Shown here one piece after another: positions 1 to 6,318 of a stretch of DNA of 9,860 nucleotides (position 1 is the stretch's first letter; each line of letters opens with the position of its first letter). This stretch comes from a bacterium (GTDB taxonomy: Bacteria; Chloroflexota; Dormibacteria; UBA8260; Bog-877): positions 1 to 9,860 of the forward strand of contig JAJYWM010000386.1 in assembly GCA_021791455.1 (NCBI GenBank), in the 5' to 3' direction. The position numbers and the translations under genes were made by a program. Under the pieces are notes generated by a model. That model had not been told where the DNA came from and did no database searches. It saw only the letters and a list, made by a program, of their open reading frames with translations.

Positions 1-231
1 GTGCTGCCCCGCAATATGCGCCATGTTGTCGTGTGTGGCGAGCTTGCTGTCGGCCACGTACATGAAATTATTGGTCCCGGCGAGCGCCCGGCAGCGCTCC
101 GAGGCCACGATGTGAGTGGTGGAGTCCTCGGTGTTTCCGTCAAGGAGCCGATAGGTGATGGGAACCCAGGACTACTGACATGGGACTGAAATTGACGCAA
201 GGTCCGGCGGCTGGTTGACGGAGTGACGGAG
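1..231 (-). pseudogene. Decayed IS1634-type transposase fragment (runs off left edge)
   Basis: Reading the minus strand from about 228 down to 1 gives pieces typical of IS1634-type DDE transposases (IS4 superfamily). There is an HSVNQPPD stretch (about 225-202), then LRQFQSHVSS in the neighbouring frame (about 200-170), then WVPITYRLLDGNTEDSTTHI back in the first frame (about 168-109), and finally YVADSKLATHDNMAHIAGQH (60-1). The VADSKL segment normally carries the second catalytic Asp. The first frame has an in-frame TAG at 172-174, and the similarity switches frame twice, so the copy is broken. The C-terminal part, with the catalytic Glu, would lie left of the window. No N-terminal part is recognisable on the far side of the neighbouring IS4 element. 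The family call rests on remembered motifs; the broken state is seen directly. Confidence 0.65.
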
Positions 232-290
232 CACCAGGTTGGTACCGGATAGCGGGTGTCGGTCTGGTTGAGCTGGTCGCAGAGAGCGGC

Positions 291-312
291 TAGCGGCAAT
301 ACCGTTTACTTA
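291..312. repeat. Left terminal inverted repeat of the IS4-family element
   Basis: The 22 bases here, beginning TAGCGGCAATACCG, are the exact reverse complement of 1737-1758. The last three bases encode the TAA stop of the minus-strand transposase. Confidence 0.88.
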
Positions 313-1708
313 AAGGATAGAGACTGCATCGGCTATAGGACGGGTGGGCTGGGGCCAGTCCTGATGGCTGGGGCGCTTGAGCTTGAAGTTGGACATCTTG
401 CGCTTGACCACGCGAAGTGCGGCGCGCAGCCGGCGCTGTGGCAGGGGTTGATCGAGGATCTCCTCGACTGCAGCCGCGTAGACGGCAGCGAGCGCTTCAG
501 GGGGAAAAACCAGGGGCGGTGCGCGTACTCCGGCGGGCTGCTCGAAGACTTCGCAGGAATGAGAGGCGCTGAGGTGCCAGCGCCGCCTCGAGAGCGGCAT
601 CGTGCATCAGTCGCCGGATGGCATGATGCACGCAAAGATAGCCATACACCTCCTGCTCGACGCCGGAGGGCTGCTTGGAGCGGAGGACGACCCGAGGTCC
701 ACGCTGATGGGTCTTCAGCTCATCGAGGACGGTCTCGAATTCCCAGCGCTGGCCATACAGGGCTGCCAACTCCGGCGCCGGCGCTGCACCCGGCTCGAGC
801 ACGGTGGTGAGCAGGCGATAGCCCTCGGCTTGCCCTGGTCGCCCGGGATCATCCAGCCGGTACTCAACGACCCGCACCACCATGGGGTCTTGGTGTCGGT
901 GGCGATCGGCGAAGGCATACAGACGCGAGTGGTACGAGCCGTCCTCTAAAACCACGTCCCGGGGCAGTCGCATCCGTGTGGAGACCCGCCAACAGAGCGC
1001 CGCCCCAGTCGCCGCTGCCCGTTGCCAGCGCTCGAAGCTGTACAGGCCACGATCGGCCAGCACCAGCGTCCCTGATGGCAGGTTCGGGATCAGGCGATCC
1101 GCCAAGCGACGCTCCGACATCGTGTAGGGCCCGAGCGCCACCTGGAGAAGCGCATGGGTCCCGCACTCGGCCAGGCCCACCAGCCGCACCTGGGGAAAGG
1201 CGCCGACCGCGTTGCCGCGTGACGCGCCCGGCCGGCCGAACGCGGTCGCGTTGGCCGGCGTGTCGGCGACGTCCAGGCAAGTACCGTCCAGGCTGAGCAG
1301 CCGCCAGTCTCGGTAGAACACGCCCGGTGTAGTCTGCAGCCCCACCGGCTGAGCCACCGCAGCGAACAGAGCGGCGAGTGGTTCTGGACCGAGCCGACGC
1401 CTTGCCTGGAAGAGAGCAGCCTTGGTGGGGACCGTCCACCGGGTCTGCCAGCCGCTCCACCAGGCAAGCCCCTCGACCAGCTGCCGCATCACCTCCTCAT
1501 ACGAGGCATCGCTGAAGAGCGCCAGGCCGAGCACGTAGTACACCACCACCCGCGCTGGCAAGAGTCGGCGCCGATGCTCCCCGCGTCCCGTGGCCGCTAC
1601 TACCGCATCTACCACCTCGGGAGGAAACACCCTGGTCAGGACCCCGATCGAGATGTGGTCAGAGAGACGCTGGTCAGTAGCTGGCTTAACCCAGCCTGCA
1701 CGAGCCAT
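310..1708 (-). pseudogene. IS4-family DDE transposase with a C-terminal frameshift
   Basis: The upstream frame (497-1708) gives 403 residues. It has an N-terminal IS4 domain (about 15-110) and the RNase H-like catalytic core: first Asp D141 in LSLDGTCLD, second Asp D219 in LVLADRGLYSF, and the YREK signature with exact spacing (Y318, R321, catalytic E325, K332). The frame then ends early with ...APGFSP-stop at 497-499. The expected C-terminus continues in another frame from about 504 to 310: PPEALAAV, then RVVKRKMSNFKLKRP, a typical end for this family. The switch falls in a T5C5 run directly before TGA. Removing one T, or a +1 shift at CCC-TGA, restores a protein of about 465 residues. It may thus be an inactive copy, or a gene expressed by recoding. 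The start is the ATG at 1706-1708; there is no Shine-Dalgarno sequence, and the promoter suggests a leaderless mRNA. Confidence 0.85.
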
Positions 1709-1715
1709 CGCAAGG

Positions 1716-1744
1716 ACAATACCACAGTCTGTCGGCTAAGTAAA
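1716..1744 (-). promoter_or_regulatory. Candidate transposase promoter partly within the right inverted repeat
   Basis: On the minus strand, TTTACT (1744-1739) resembles a -35 box and TATTGT (1721-1716) a -10 box, with a 17-nt spacer. Each matches four of six consensus positions. Transcription would begin around 1708-1710, at or next to the transposase ATG, which fits the missing ribosome-binding site and predicts a leaderless message. This is by inspection only. Confidence 0.4.
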
Positions 1745-1758
1745 CGGTATTGCCGCTA
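1737..1758. repeat. Right terminal inverted repeat of the IS4-family element
   Basis: Exact 22-base reverse complement of 291-312. It also carries the candidate -35 box of the transposase promoter. Confidence 0.88.
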
Positions 1759-1851
1759 AGTCCAACTCTCCGGCCGCCGGCCCTCTGTGTCATTCCTTGG
1801 CGAGTTACCGGTTGCCTCAGGGAGCGAGTCTCGATGACTCACGGTGGGGGC

Positions 1852-1881
1852 TTCACACGTGTGCATGTGTTGTGGTATACA
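1852..1881 (+). promoter_or_regulatory. Candidate promoter for the GntR-type regulator gene
   Basis: TTCACA (1852-1857) and TATACA (1876-1881) are separated by 18 nt and would start transcription near 1888, leaving a leader of about 60 nt before the regulator's ATG at 1951. The -10 box lies inside the inverted repeat at 1861-1886, so a protein bound there would block RNA polymerase. Confidence 0.4.
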
Positions 1882-1886
1882 TGCAC
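1861..1886. promoter_or_regulatory. Perfect inverted repeat, probable GntR operator
   Basis: GTGCATGT (1861-1868) and ACATGCAC (1879-1886) are perfect 8-bp inverted arms with a 10-bp centre that contains most of GGTATAC. An overlapping 10-bp palindrome, CACACGTGTG, lies at 1854-1863. GntR-family dimers bind short palindromes and commonly repress their own genes, so an autoregulatory operator is the natural reading. The assignment to this particular regulator is inference. Confidence 0.45.
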
Positions 1887-1950
1887 GCCATAAGACGACC
1901 CCACCGCGAGCGGGGTTCTGACCGGCGGAGCTAGATCACTGGGGGGATGC

Positions 1951-2700
1951 ATGTCAATCCGACAGCCGGGCGAGTGGAGATCCCGACCCCTTGTACGGCG
2001 GGAGTCGGCTGCACAGGTCGTCTACCGACTTCTGCGCGATGCGGTCGTCAACCATGACCTGGCGCCGTCGACGCGCCTGCACGAGCCGGAGTTGGCCCTC
2101 CACCTATCGGTCAGCCGTACGCCTGTTCGTGAGGCCCTCCGGGCGCTGGAGGCGGATGGGTTCGTGAAGCGGCTCCCCAATGGGGGGCTAGTCGTAGCCG
2201 GAGTCGATGCCCGAGATGTTCGCGAGCTCTATGCAGTGCGCATGGTGCTGGAAGCCCTGGCTGCTCGCGAAGCGGCCCAGAAGGCCACCATGCACGACGC
2301 GCGCGAGCTAACGGCGATCTTGGACGAAGCGGATCGCCTCGCCGAGACCTCGTCCTCGGTGATAGCCCTGGGGGAGCGTTTCCACCGCCGCATCACCGAG
2401 GTTGCGGACAACCTACGAGCGGCAGAATTGATTGAAAAGCTGCATGACCATATCGTGAGGTACCGCCTCGCTGCGGCTGTCGAGAGTCGGGAGCGCCAAG
2501 ACTCTGCGCGGCAGGAGCATCGCCGAGTCGCTGAGGCTATTCTCGAGGGCAGCCCCATGGCGGCAGAGCGGGCTATGCGAGCACACGTTCAGCGTGAGGG
2601 TGCGTTTCTAACCAAGGCTCTCGCATCGGAAGGAGGGGCGGCAGCCGTGGGGCGGGTGCCAGCTGTTGCACTTCGTCCGGCCATGGGCGACCTCCGATGA
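1951..2700 (+). CDS. GntR family transcriptional regulator, FCD subfamily
   Basis: A 249-residue DNA-binding regulator. Residues about 17-85 form the winged helix-turn-helix with the family signature SVSRTPVREALRALEADGFV (53-72) followed by a wing containing PNGGLVV. Residues about 90-220 are the all-helical FCD ligand-binding domain, with VRELYAVRMVLEALAAREAA and the usual histidines H145 (in RFHRRI), H190 (in EHRRV) and H212. In many FCD proteins an Asp four residues before the first His helps bind a metal; here it is Gly141, so the metal site may be altered. The last 25 or so residues are an Ala/Gly/Pro-rich tail of no obvious function. A purine run (GGGGGG, 1941-1946) ends four bases before the ATG. 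The gene precedes a transporter operon on the same strand, so it probably controls that operon and itself in response to the transported compound or a metabolite. Confidence 0.92.
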   Translation: MSIRQPGEWRSRPLVRRESAAQVVYRLLRDAVVNHDLAPSTRLHEPELALHLSVSRTPVREALRALEADGFVKRLPNGGLVVAGVDARDVRELYAVRMVLEALAAREAAQKATMHDARELTAILDEADRLAETSSSVIALGERFHRRITEVADNLRAAELIEKLHDHIVRYRLAAAVESRERQDSARQEHRRVAEAILEGSPMAAERAMRAHVQREGAFLTKALASEGGAAAVGRVPAVALRPAMGDLR

Positions 2701-2716
2701 ACCGGTGCCTCAGCGA

Positions 2717-2740
2717 CCGCCTCTTGATGGCGACAGGCGG
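2717..2740 (+). other. Small hairpin between the regulator and transporter genes
   Basis: CCGCCT (2717-2722) and AGGCGG (2735-2740) can pair around a 12-nt loop in the 138-nt gap between the regulator and the first permease gene. It lacks a T-tract. It could be a weak terminator or attenuator, or chance. I see no convincing -10/-35 pair in this gap, so read-through from the regulator promoter is possible. Confidence 0.25.
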
Positions 2741-2838
2741 GCTCAGGGTGGGGTACAACCGGTGAGACTCCGTCACGTCGGCAACCCGAATGACGAAGGC
2801 CCAAGCCCTCGCTCCAGCCGGGTTGCGAGATTCGTCCC

Positions 2839-3714
2839 ATGGGATTGATCGTCCAGTCGGTCGGATTCGGGTTGGTGACTGCATCGGTGCTGGCGGTCGC
2901 CGCGGTTGGTCTGACCCTTCAGTTCGGAGTCACAAACTACATAAATTTCGCGTATGGCACGTATTTGCTCCTGGGCGCATATTTCACCTGGACCTTGAGT
3001 ACCAAGGCGCATCTCAACTTTGTAGTGGCGGCCCTCCTGGCATGCTTGCTCATGGGGGTCGTCGCGGTGGTGATTGCCCGTGTAGTAATGCAGCACTTCG
3101 TCTCCCGTCAGGCGCCACTCTTCTATCTCTTGATCGTCACTTTTGGGCTATCGCTGATCCTCAGCAATGTCATCGAGGCCATTTGGGGCCCTGCCTTCCA
3201 GACCTATAACCTCGCGGTGGGCAACCCGCTGATCCTGGGACCATTCTCCCTGACCCCAAACCAGATCATCATCATGGGTATCGCCGTGGCGGCCATGCTG
3301 GGGATCCACTTGATGCTCACCCGTACGGTTCTGGGCAAGGCGATGCGCGCCATGTCAGATAACAAGGACTTGGCGCAGGTCAGTGGGATCAACACTGACC
3401 AAATCACCACTGTGACTTGGTTCGTGACTGGTTGCTTAGCGGGATTGGCTGGGGTCGCTCTCACCGTCACCACCGTGAGCTTCGGTCCGGCGAGCGGCTC
3501 GAACTTCCTGTTTGTAATCTTCGCAGCCGTGATCCTGGGCGGGATCGGAAAGCCATATGGGGCGATGCTGGGGGCAGTCATCCTGGGCATCATCACCGAA
3601 GTATCTGCGGTTCTCGTCAGCGCAGCGTACAAGGACGACATCGCCTTCGTCGCTCTCATCGTGGTCCTGCTGCTGCGCCCACAGGGTTTGATCGCATCGC
3701 GCGGGAGGGCTTGA
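2839..3714 (+). CDS. livH: Branched-chain amino acid-type ABC transporter permease, LivH family
   Basis: A 291-residue inner-membrane permease of the HAAT (hydrophobic amino acid transport) family, equal in length to typical LivH. It has about eight hydrophobic segments. Family marks include LTLQFGVTNYINFAYGTYLLLGAY (split: LTLQFGVTNY at 25-34, INFAYGTYLLLGAY at 35-48), the cytoplasmic coupling loop TVLGKAMRAMSDNKDLAQVS (163-182) that contacts the ATPase, the LGGIGKPYGAMLGAVILG segment (233-250), and the closing LLLRPQGL (277-284). The start ATG gives the normal N-terminus, but the ribosome-binding site is weak (only GAGA at about 2827). It is the first gene of the livHMGF cluster; its TGA lies one base before the next start. 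Substrates of this family include amino acids, aromatic acids, urea and dicarboxylates, so the name gives the family, not the substrate. Confidence 0.93.
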   Translation: MGLIVQSVGFGLVTASVLAVAAVGLTLQFGVTNYINFAYGTYLLLGAYFTWTLSTKAHLNFVVAALLACLLMGVVAVVIARVVMQHFVSRQAPLFYLLIVTFGLSLILSNVIEAIWGPAFQTYNLAVGNPLILGPFSLTPNQIIIMGIAVAAMLGIHLMLTRTVLGKAMRAMSDNKDLAQVSGINTDQITTVTWFVTGCLAGLAGVALTVTTVSFGPASGSNFLFVIFAAVILGGIGKPYGAMLGAVILGIITEVSAVLVSAAYKDDIAFVALIVVLLLRPQGLIASRGRA

Positions 3715-3715
3715 T

Positions 3716-4723
3716 GTGGATCTGATTCTGCCTTATTTGGCGACGCTCGTCGTCTTCTTCTTCGTCTACAACATCCTGACATGGGGTCTCAACATCCAAT
3801 TTGGCTACGCCGGGGTCTTGGACTTCACCTTTATTACGTTCGTTGCCTGCGGCGCTTACTTCGCAGGCGTGTTTGCGCTTGGACCCGGCTCGCAGCAGAA
3901 TGGGTTCGAATGGATTTTGGGGCTGAACCTGCCCTTTCCAGTTGCGCTCGTAGCTGGTGCCCTGGCTGCCGGGGTGCTTGGGATTCTCATTGGCTTGATC
4001 GCCATCAACCGACTCCGGAGTGACTACATGGCTATCGTCACTCTGGCGACCGGGACGGTGCTGTACGGCCTGGTCAGCAACTTTACCCCGCTCTTTGACG
4101 GGTTCGACGGCCTGGCCGGACTCTCCCCGCCGTTCGCTCAGGCCCTGGGACTGAACTCGAACCAATTCACCTACCTGTGGGTAGTGGTCTGTGGCGTGGT
4201 GATGGTGATTTGCTGGTTCATCGCTCAGCGGATTTTGAACTCTCCGCTGGGACGCACCATGCGGGCCATTCGTGAGGACCAAGACGCGGCCGAGACCTTC
4301 GGCAAAGACACGGTCCGAGTGCGGCTGACGGCCATGGCGATGGGAGCCCTTCTGGCAGGGGCAGGAGGTGCTCTGTTGATGGGATTCATTGGGGCCTTCA
4401 GCCCCGCCGGATGGACGTCAGGAGAGACCTTTGTCGTCTGGGCCGCGCTGATCGTGGGCGGCCGCGGCAACAACTGGGGCGCGATCGTTGGGTCCTTTGT
4501 CGTGGCGGTTTTGATCAATGAAGCCACCCGTTACATTCCCCCGGTCTCGGTGGACCCGACCCTCGTCCCGACACTGCGCAACATGCTGATTGGTGCGTCG
4601 TTGATCCTGGTCCTCTGGGTGCGGCCTCAGGGCATCATCCCGGAGACACGACGCCGTTTCTTACAGTTGCCCCTGCGGCCAGGGACGCCGCCCATTCAGG
4701 GAGCCGAGCGTGCCCGTGGCTGA
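3716..4723 (+). CDS. livM: Branched-chain amino acid-type ABC transporter permease, LivM family
   Basis: The second permease of the HAAT importer, 335 residues, expected to pair with the LivH-type subunit to form the membrane channel. The N-terminal half has hydrophobic helices and NIQFGYAGVLDFTFITFVACGAYFAG (split: NIQFGYAGVLDF at 26-37, TFITFVACGAYFAG at 38-51), a form of the family motif. The SDYMAIVTLATG segment is at 102-113, the coupling loop SPLGRTMRAIREDQDAAETF at 176-195, the ALIVGGRGNNWGAIVGS segment at 244-260, and the closing WVRPQGIIPETRRRF at 301-315. The start is GTG at 3716, chosen because GGGAGGG (3703-3709) lies six bases upstream; the ATG at 3714 meets a stop after three codons. 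Its last 14 bases overlap the next gene. The polar tail after residue 315 is probably cytoplasmic. Confidence 0.93.
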   Translation: MDLILPYLATLVVFFFVYNILTWGLNIQFGYAGVLDFTFITFVACGAYFAGVFALGPGSQQNGFEWILGLNLPFPVALVAGALAAGVLGILIGLIAINRLRSDYMAIVTLATGTVLYGLVSNFTPLFDGFDGLAGLSPPFAQALGLNSNQFTYLWVVVCGVVMVICWFIAQRILNSPLGRTMRAIREDQDAAETFGKDTVRVRLTAMAMGALLAGAGGALLMGFIGAFSPAGWTSGETFVVWAALIVGGRGNNWGAIVGSFVVAVLINEATRYIPPVSVDPTLVPTLRNMLIGASLILVLWVRPQGIIPETRRRFLQLPLRPGTPPIQGAERARG

Positions 4724-5504
4724 AGCCATCCTTAAGGTCGACCACTTGAGCCACTCCTTCGGCGGTTTCCGGGCCGTCGACGATTGTAGCTTCGAGATCG
4801 CCGCTGGCTCCATCAGTGCACTCATCGGTCCCAACGGCGCCGGCAAGAGCACCGTGGTGGGGATCATCGGGGGAGCGATGCGCACCCAGCGCGGGTCGAT
4901 CCACTTCGACGGTCGCGACATCAGCCGGATGTCGGCATTCAAGGTTGCTCGGCTAGGGTTGCTGCGCACCTACCAGGTGTCCCGGGAGTTTGCTGGGCTG
5001 ACGGTGATGGAGAACTTGCTCGTGCCACCTCCAAACCAGAGAGGCGAGAACCTCTTGAACGCACTCTTCAGGCCGTCGGTCGGACGGGCCCAGGACCGCG
5101 AGCTTGCCGACCGTGCCTTTGAAGTCCTCGAGACGTTCGGGCTGCTGGCTCTCCGGGATGAGTACGCGGGCAACCTCAGCGGTGGCGAGAAGCGGCTTCT
5201 CGAGTTGGCCCGGGCGGTGATGGCAGAGCCTAAATTCATGCTTTTGGACGAGCCGATGGCTGGCATCAACCCGGCTCTGATCGCCAGGTTGGACGGGCAC
5301 ATTCGGCGCCTTCGTGACGATCACGGGATCACATTCTTGCTGGTGGAGCACAACCTCGACGTGGTGGAAAGGATCTGCGACCGAGTAGTCGTGATGGCCT
5401 TTGGCCGAACGCTCGCTGAGGGGCAGATGTCCGAGCTGCGCCAGAACCCGGACGTGGTACGCGCCTATCTCGGGGGAGGGCTCGATGAGCGTGCTGCGGG
5501 CTGA
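4710..5504 (+). CDS. livG: ABC transporter ATP-binding protein, LivG family
   Basis: A 264-residue cytoplasmic ATPase that powers the HAAT importer as a partner of the LivF-type subunit. All nucleotide-binding elements are intact: Walker A GPNGAGKST (40-48), Q-loop Gln89 in RTYQ, ABC signature LSGGE (156-160), Walker B FMLLDEP (176-182) with D180 and catalytic E181, and switch His214 in LLVEHNLDVV. The long insert between Q-loop and signature, and the ending NPDVVRAYLG (246-255), are usual for LivG. The start is GTG at 4710, six bases after AGGGAG (4698-4703), overlapping livM by 14 nt; a GTG at 4716 is the alternative. Its end overlaps livF by 20 nt. The overlaps suggest translational coupling, which would hold subunit amounts near equal. 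Confidence 0.94.
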   Translation: MPVAEAILKVDHLSHSFGGFRAVDDCSFEIAAGSISALIGPNGAGKSTVVGIIGGAMRTQRGSIHFDGRDISRMSAFKVARLGLLRTYQVSREFAGLTVMENLLVPPPNQRGENLLNALFRPSVGRAQDRELADRAFEVLETFGLLALRDEYAGNLSGGEKRLLELARAVMAEPKFMLLDEPMAGINPALIARLDGHIRRLRDDHGITFLLVEHNLDVVERICDRVVVMAFGRTLAEGQMSELRQNPDVVRAYLGGGLDERAAG

Positions 5505-6219
5505 GCGGGTCACCGCCGGCTACGGCAAGGTACCGATAGTCCAAGGGGTGTCGGTTAGGGCTAAAGCCGGACAGGTTGTAAGCATCGTTGGCCCCAATGG
5601 GGCGGGCAAGTCCACCTTCCTGAAAAGCGTGTTCGGGCTGTTGCGCAAGCTGGAGGGGCGGGTGGAGGTGAACGGGCGCGACGTAAGTCAGCTACCGCCT
5701 CACCGCATTGCGGTCACCGGGATGGCGTATGTGCCCCAAGTGAACAACGTTTTCCCTTCAATGAGTATCGTCGAGAACCTTGAGATGGGTGCCTATACAC
5801 GCCGGGTTGGCATGCGGGAGCGGATCGAAGAGGTTCTGGATATCTTCCCGGATCTCAGGGCCGCTCGCAGAGGCAAAGCGGGAGTGCTCAGCGGCGGCCA
5901 ACGCAACATGCTTGGCATGGCACGGGCGCTAATGCTAAACCCCCAGGTGGTCTTGCTGGATGAGCCTACTGCCGGCCTTTCACCCGCCTATACCACGGTG
6001 GTGTGGAAGCAGGTGCGGCGCATTGCGGAGTCCGGCACCGCAGTGGTAGTGGTCGAGCAGAACGTGGATCTGGCAGTGAGCCACTCGGATTGGACCTATG
6101 TGCTAGTGGCAGGCCGCAACCGCCTCGATGGAGCAGCTGCGGAGGTTGCTAAGCAGGATCTAAGTTCCATCTTCCTGGGCGGTGGGGGGGCCAGTCCGGT
6201 TGCGTCGGAGAGACCGTAA
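5485..6219 (+). CDS. livF: ABC transporter ATP-binding protein, LivF family
   Basis: The second ATPase of the importer, 244 residues. It shows Walker A GPNGAGKST (36-44), Q-loop Gln85 in YVPQ, signature LSGGQ (135-139), Walker B VVLLDEP (155-161) with D159 and catalytic E160, and VVVVEQNVDLA (187-197), where the switch His is Gln192, as is normal for LivF. The start is the ATG at 5485, which gives the standard N-terminus MSVLRAERVTAGYG and follows the strong GGGGGAGGG site (5472-5480) by four bases; the frame is open further upstream, but that part lies within livG and looks unlike the family. It overlaps livG by 20 nt. The last 12 or so residues (GGGGASPVASERP region) extend past the usual end. 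Confidence 0.94.
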   Translation: MSVLRAERVTAGYGKVPIVQGVSVRAKAGQVVSIVGPNGAGKSTFLKSVFGLLRKLEGRVEVNGRDVSQLPPHRIAVTGMAYVPQVNNVFPSMSIVENLEMGAYTRRVGMRERIEEVLDIFPDLRAARRGKAGVLSGGQRNMLGMARALMLNPQVVLLDEPTAGLSPAYTTVVWKQVRRIAESGTAVVVVEQNVDLAVSHSDWTYVLVAGRNRLDGAAAEVAKQDLSSIFLGGGGASPVASERP

Positions 6220-6318
6220 ATGGGCATGGGAGGTGGGCCTATGGTGGCCGAGCTGGGCCTGACATGATCCGGTAGCCGCGGCAACGCATTTCCGCAAGTA
6301 GAGAATGGAGGTACGGCA

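Larger units (their letters stand above)
291..1758 (-). mobile_element. IS4-family insertion sequence, 1468 bp
   Basis: The element is bounded by 22-bp perfect inverted repeats at 291-312 and 1737-1758 and contains one transposase gene on the minus strand that fills almost all the space. The transposase stop codon (310-312) lies inside one repeat, and a promoter-like -35 box lies inside the other, a compact layout usual for IS elements. I see no direct target duplication: the ten bases left of the element (281-290) and right of it (1759-1768) do not match. The insertion is therefore either old, rearranged, or its exact ends differ by a few bases from those given. It sits directly beside the remnant of another transposase, which suggests an insertion hot spot or nested insertion. 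Confidence 0.85.

Noticed and set aside
1..189. 62-codon plus-strand open frame at the left edge
   Set aside because: The opposite strand gives clear transposase segments (VADSKLATHDNMAHI), so the plus frame is its antisense.
256..810. 184-codon plus-strand open frame
   Set aside because: It lies opposite the transposase gene and reads as low-complexity Arg/Pro/Ala-rich antisense; the transposase motifs on the minus strand explain the region.
864..1467. Open frames of 198 and 125 codons on the minus strand inside the transposase
   Set aside because: They are alternate frames of the transposase coding sequence with no family motifs.
281..1768. Target-site duplication around the IS4-family element
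   Set aside because: The bases next to the two inverted repeats do not match in any offset I tried within a few bases.
1826..1840. GAGTC-TCGAT-GACTC mini-hairpin upstream of gntR
   Set aside because: Five-base arms are too short to separate from chance and it lies outside the promoter core.
3204..4282. Minus-strand open frames opposite livH and livM
   Set aside because: They are Arg/Pro/Ser-rich antisense frames of well-supported permease genes.
6220..6267. 15-codon frame starting with ATG directly after livF
   Set aside because: It is Gly/Met-rich, very short, and no homologue or conserved role is known to me.
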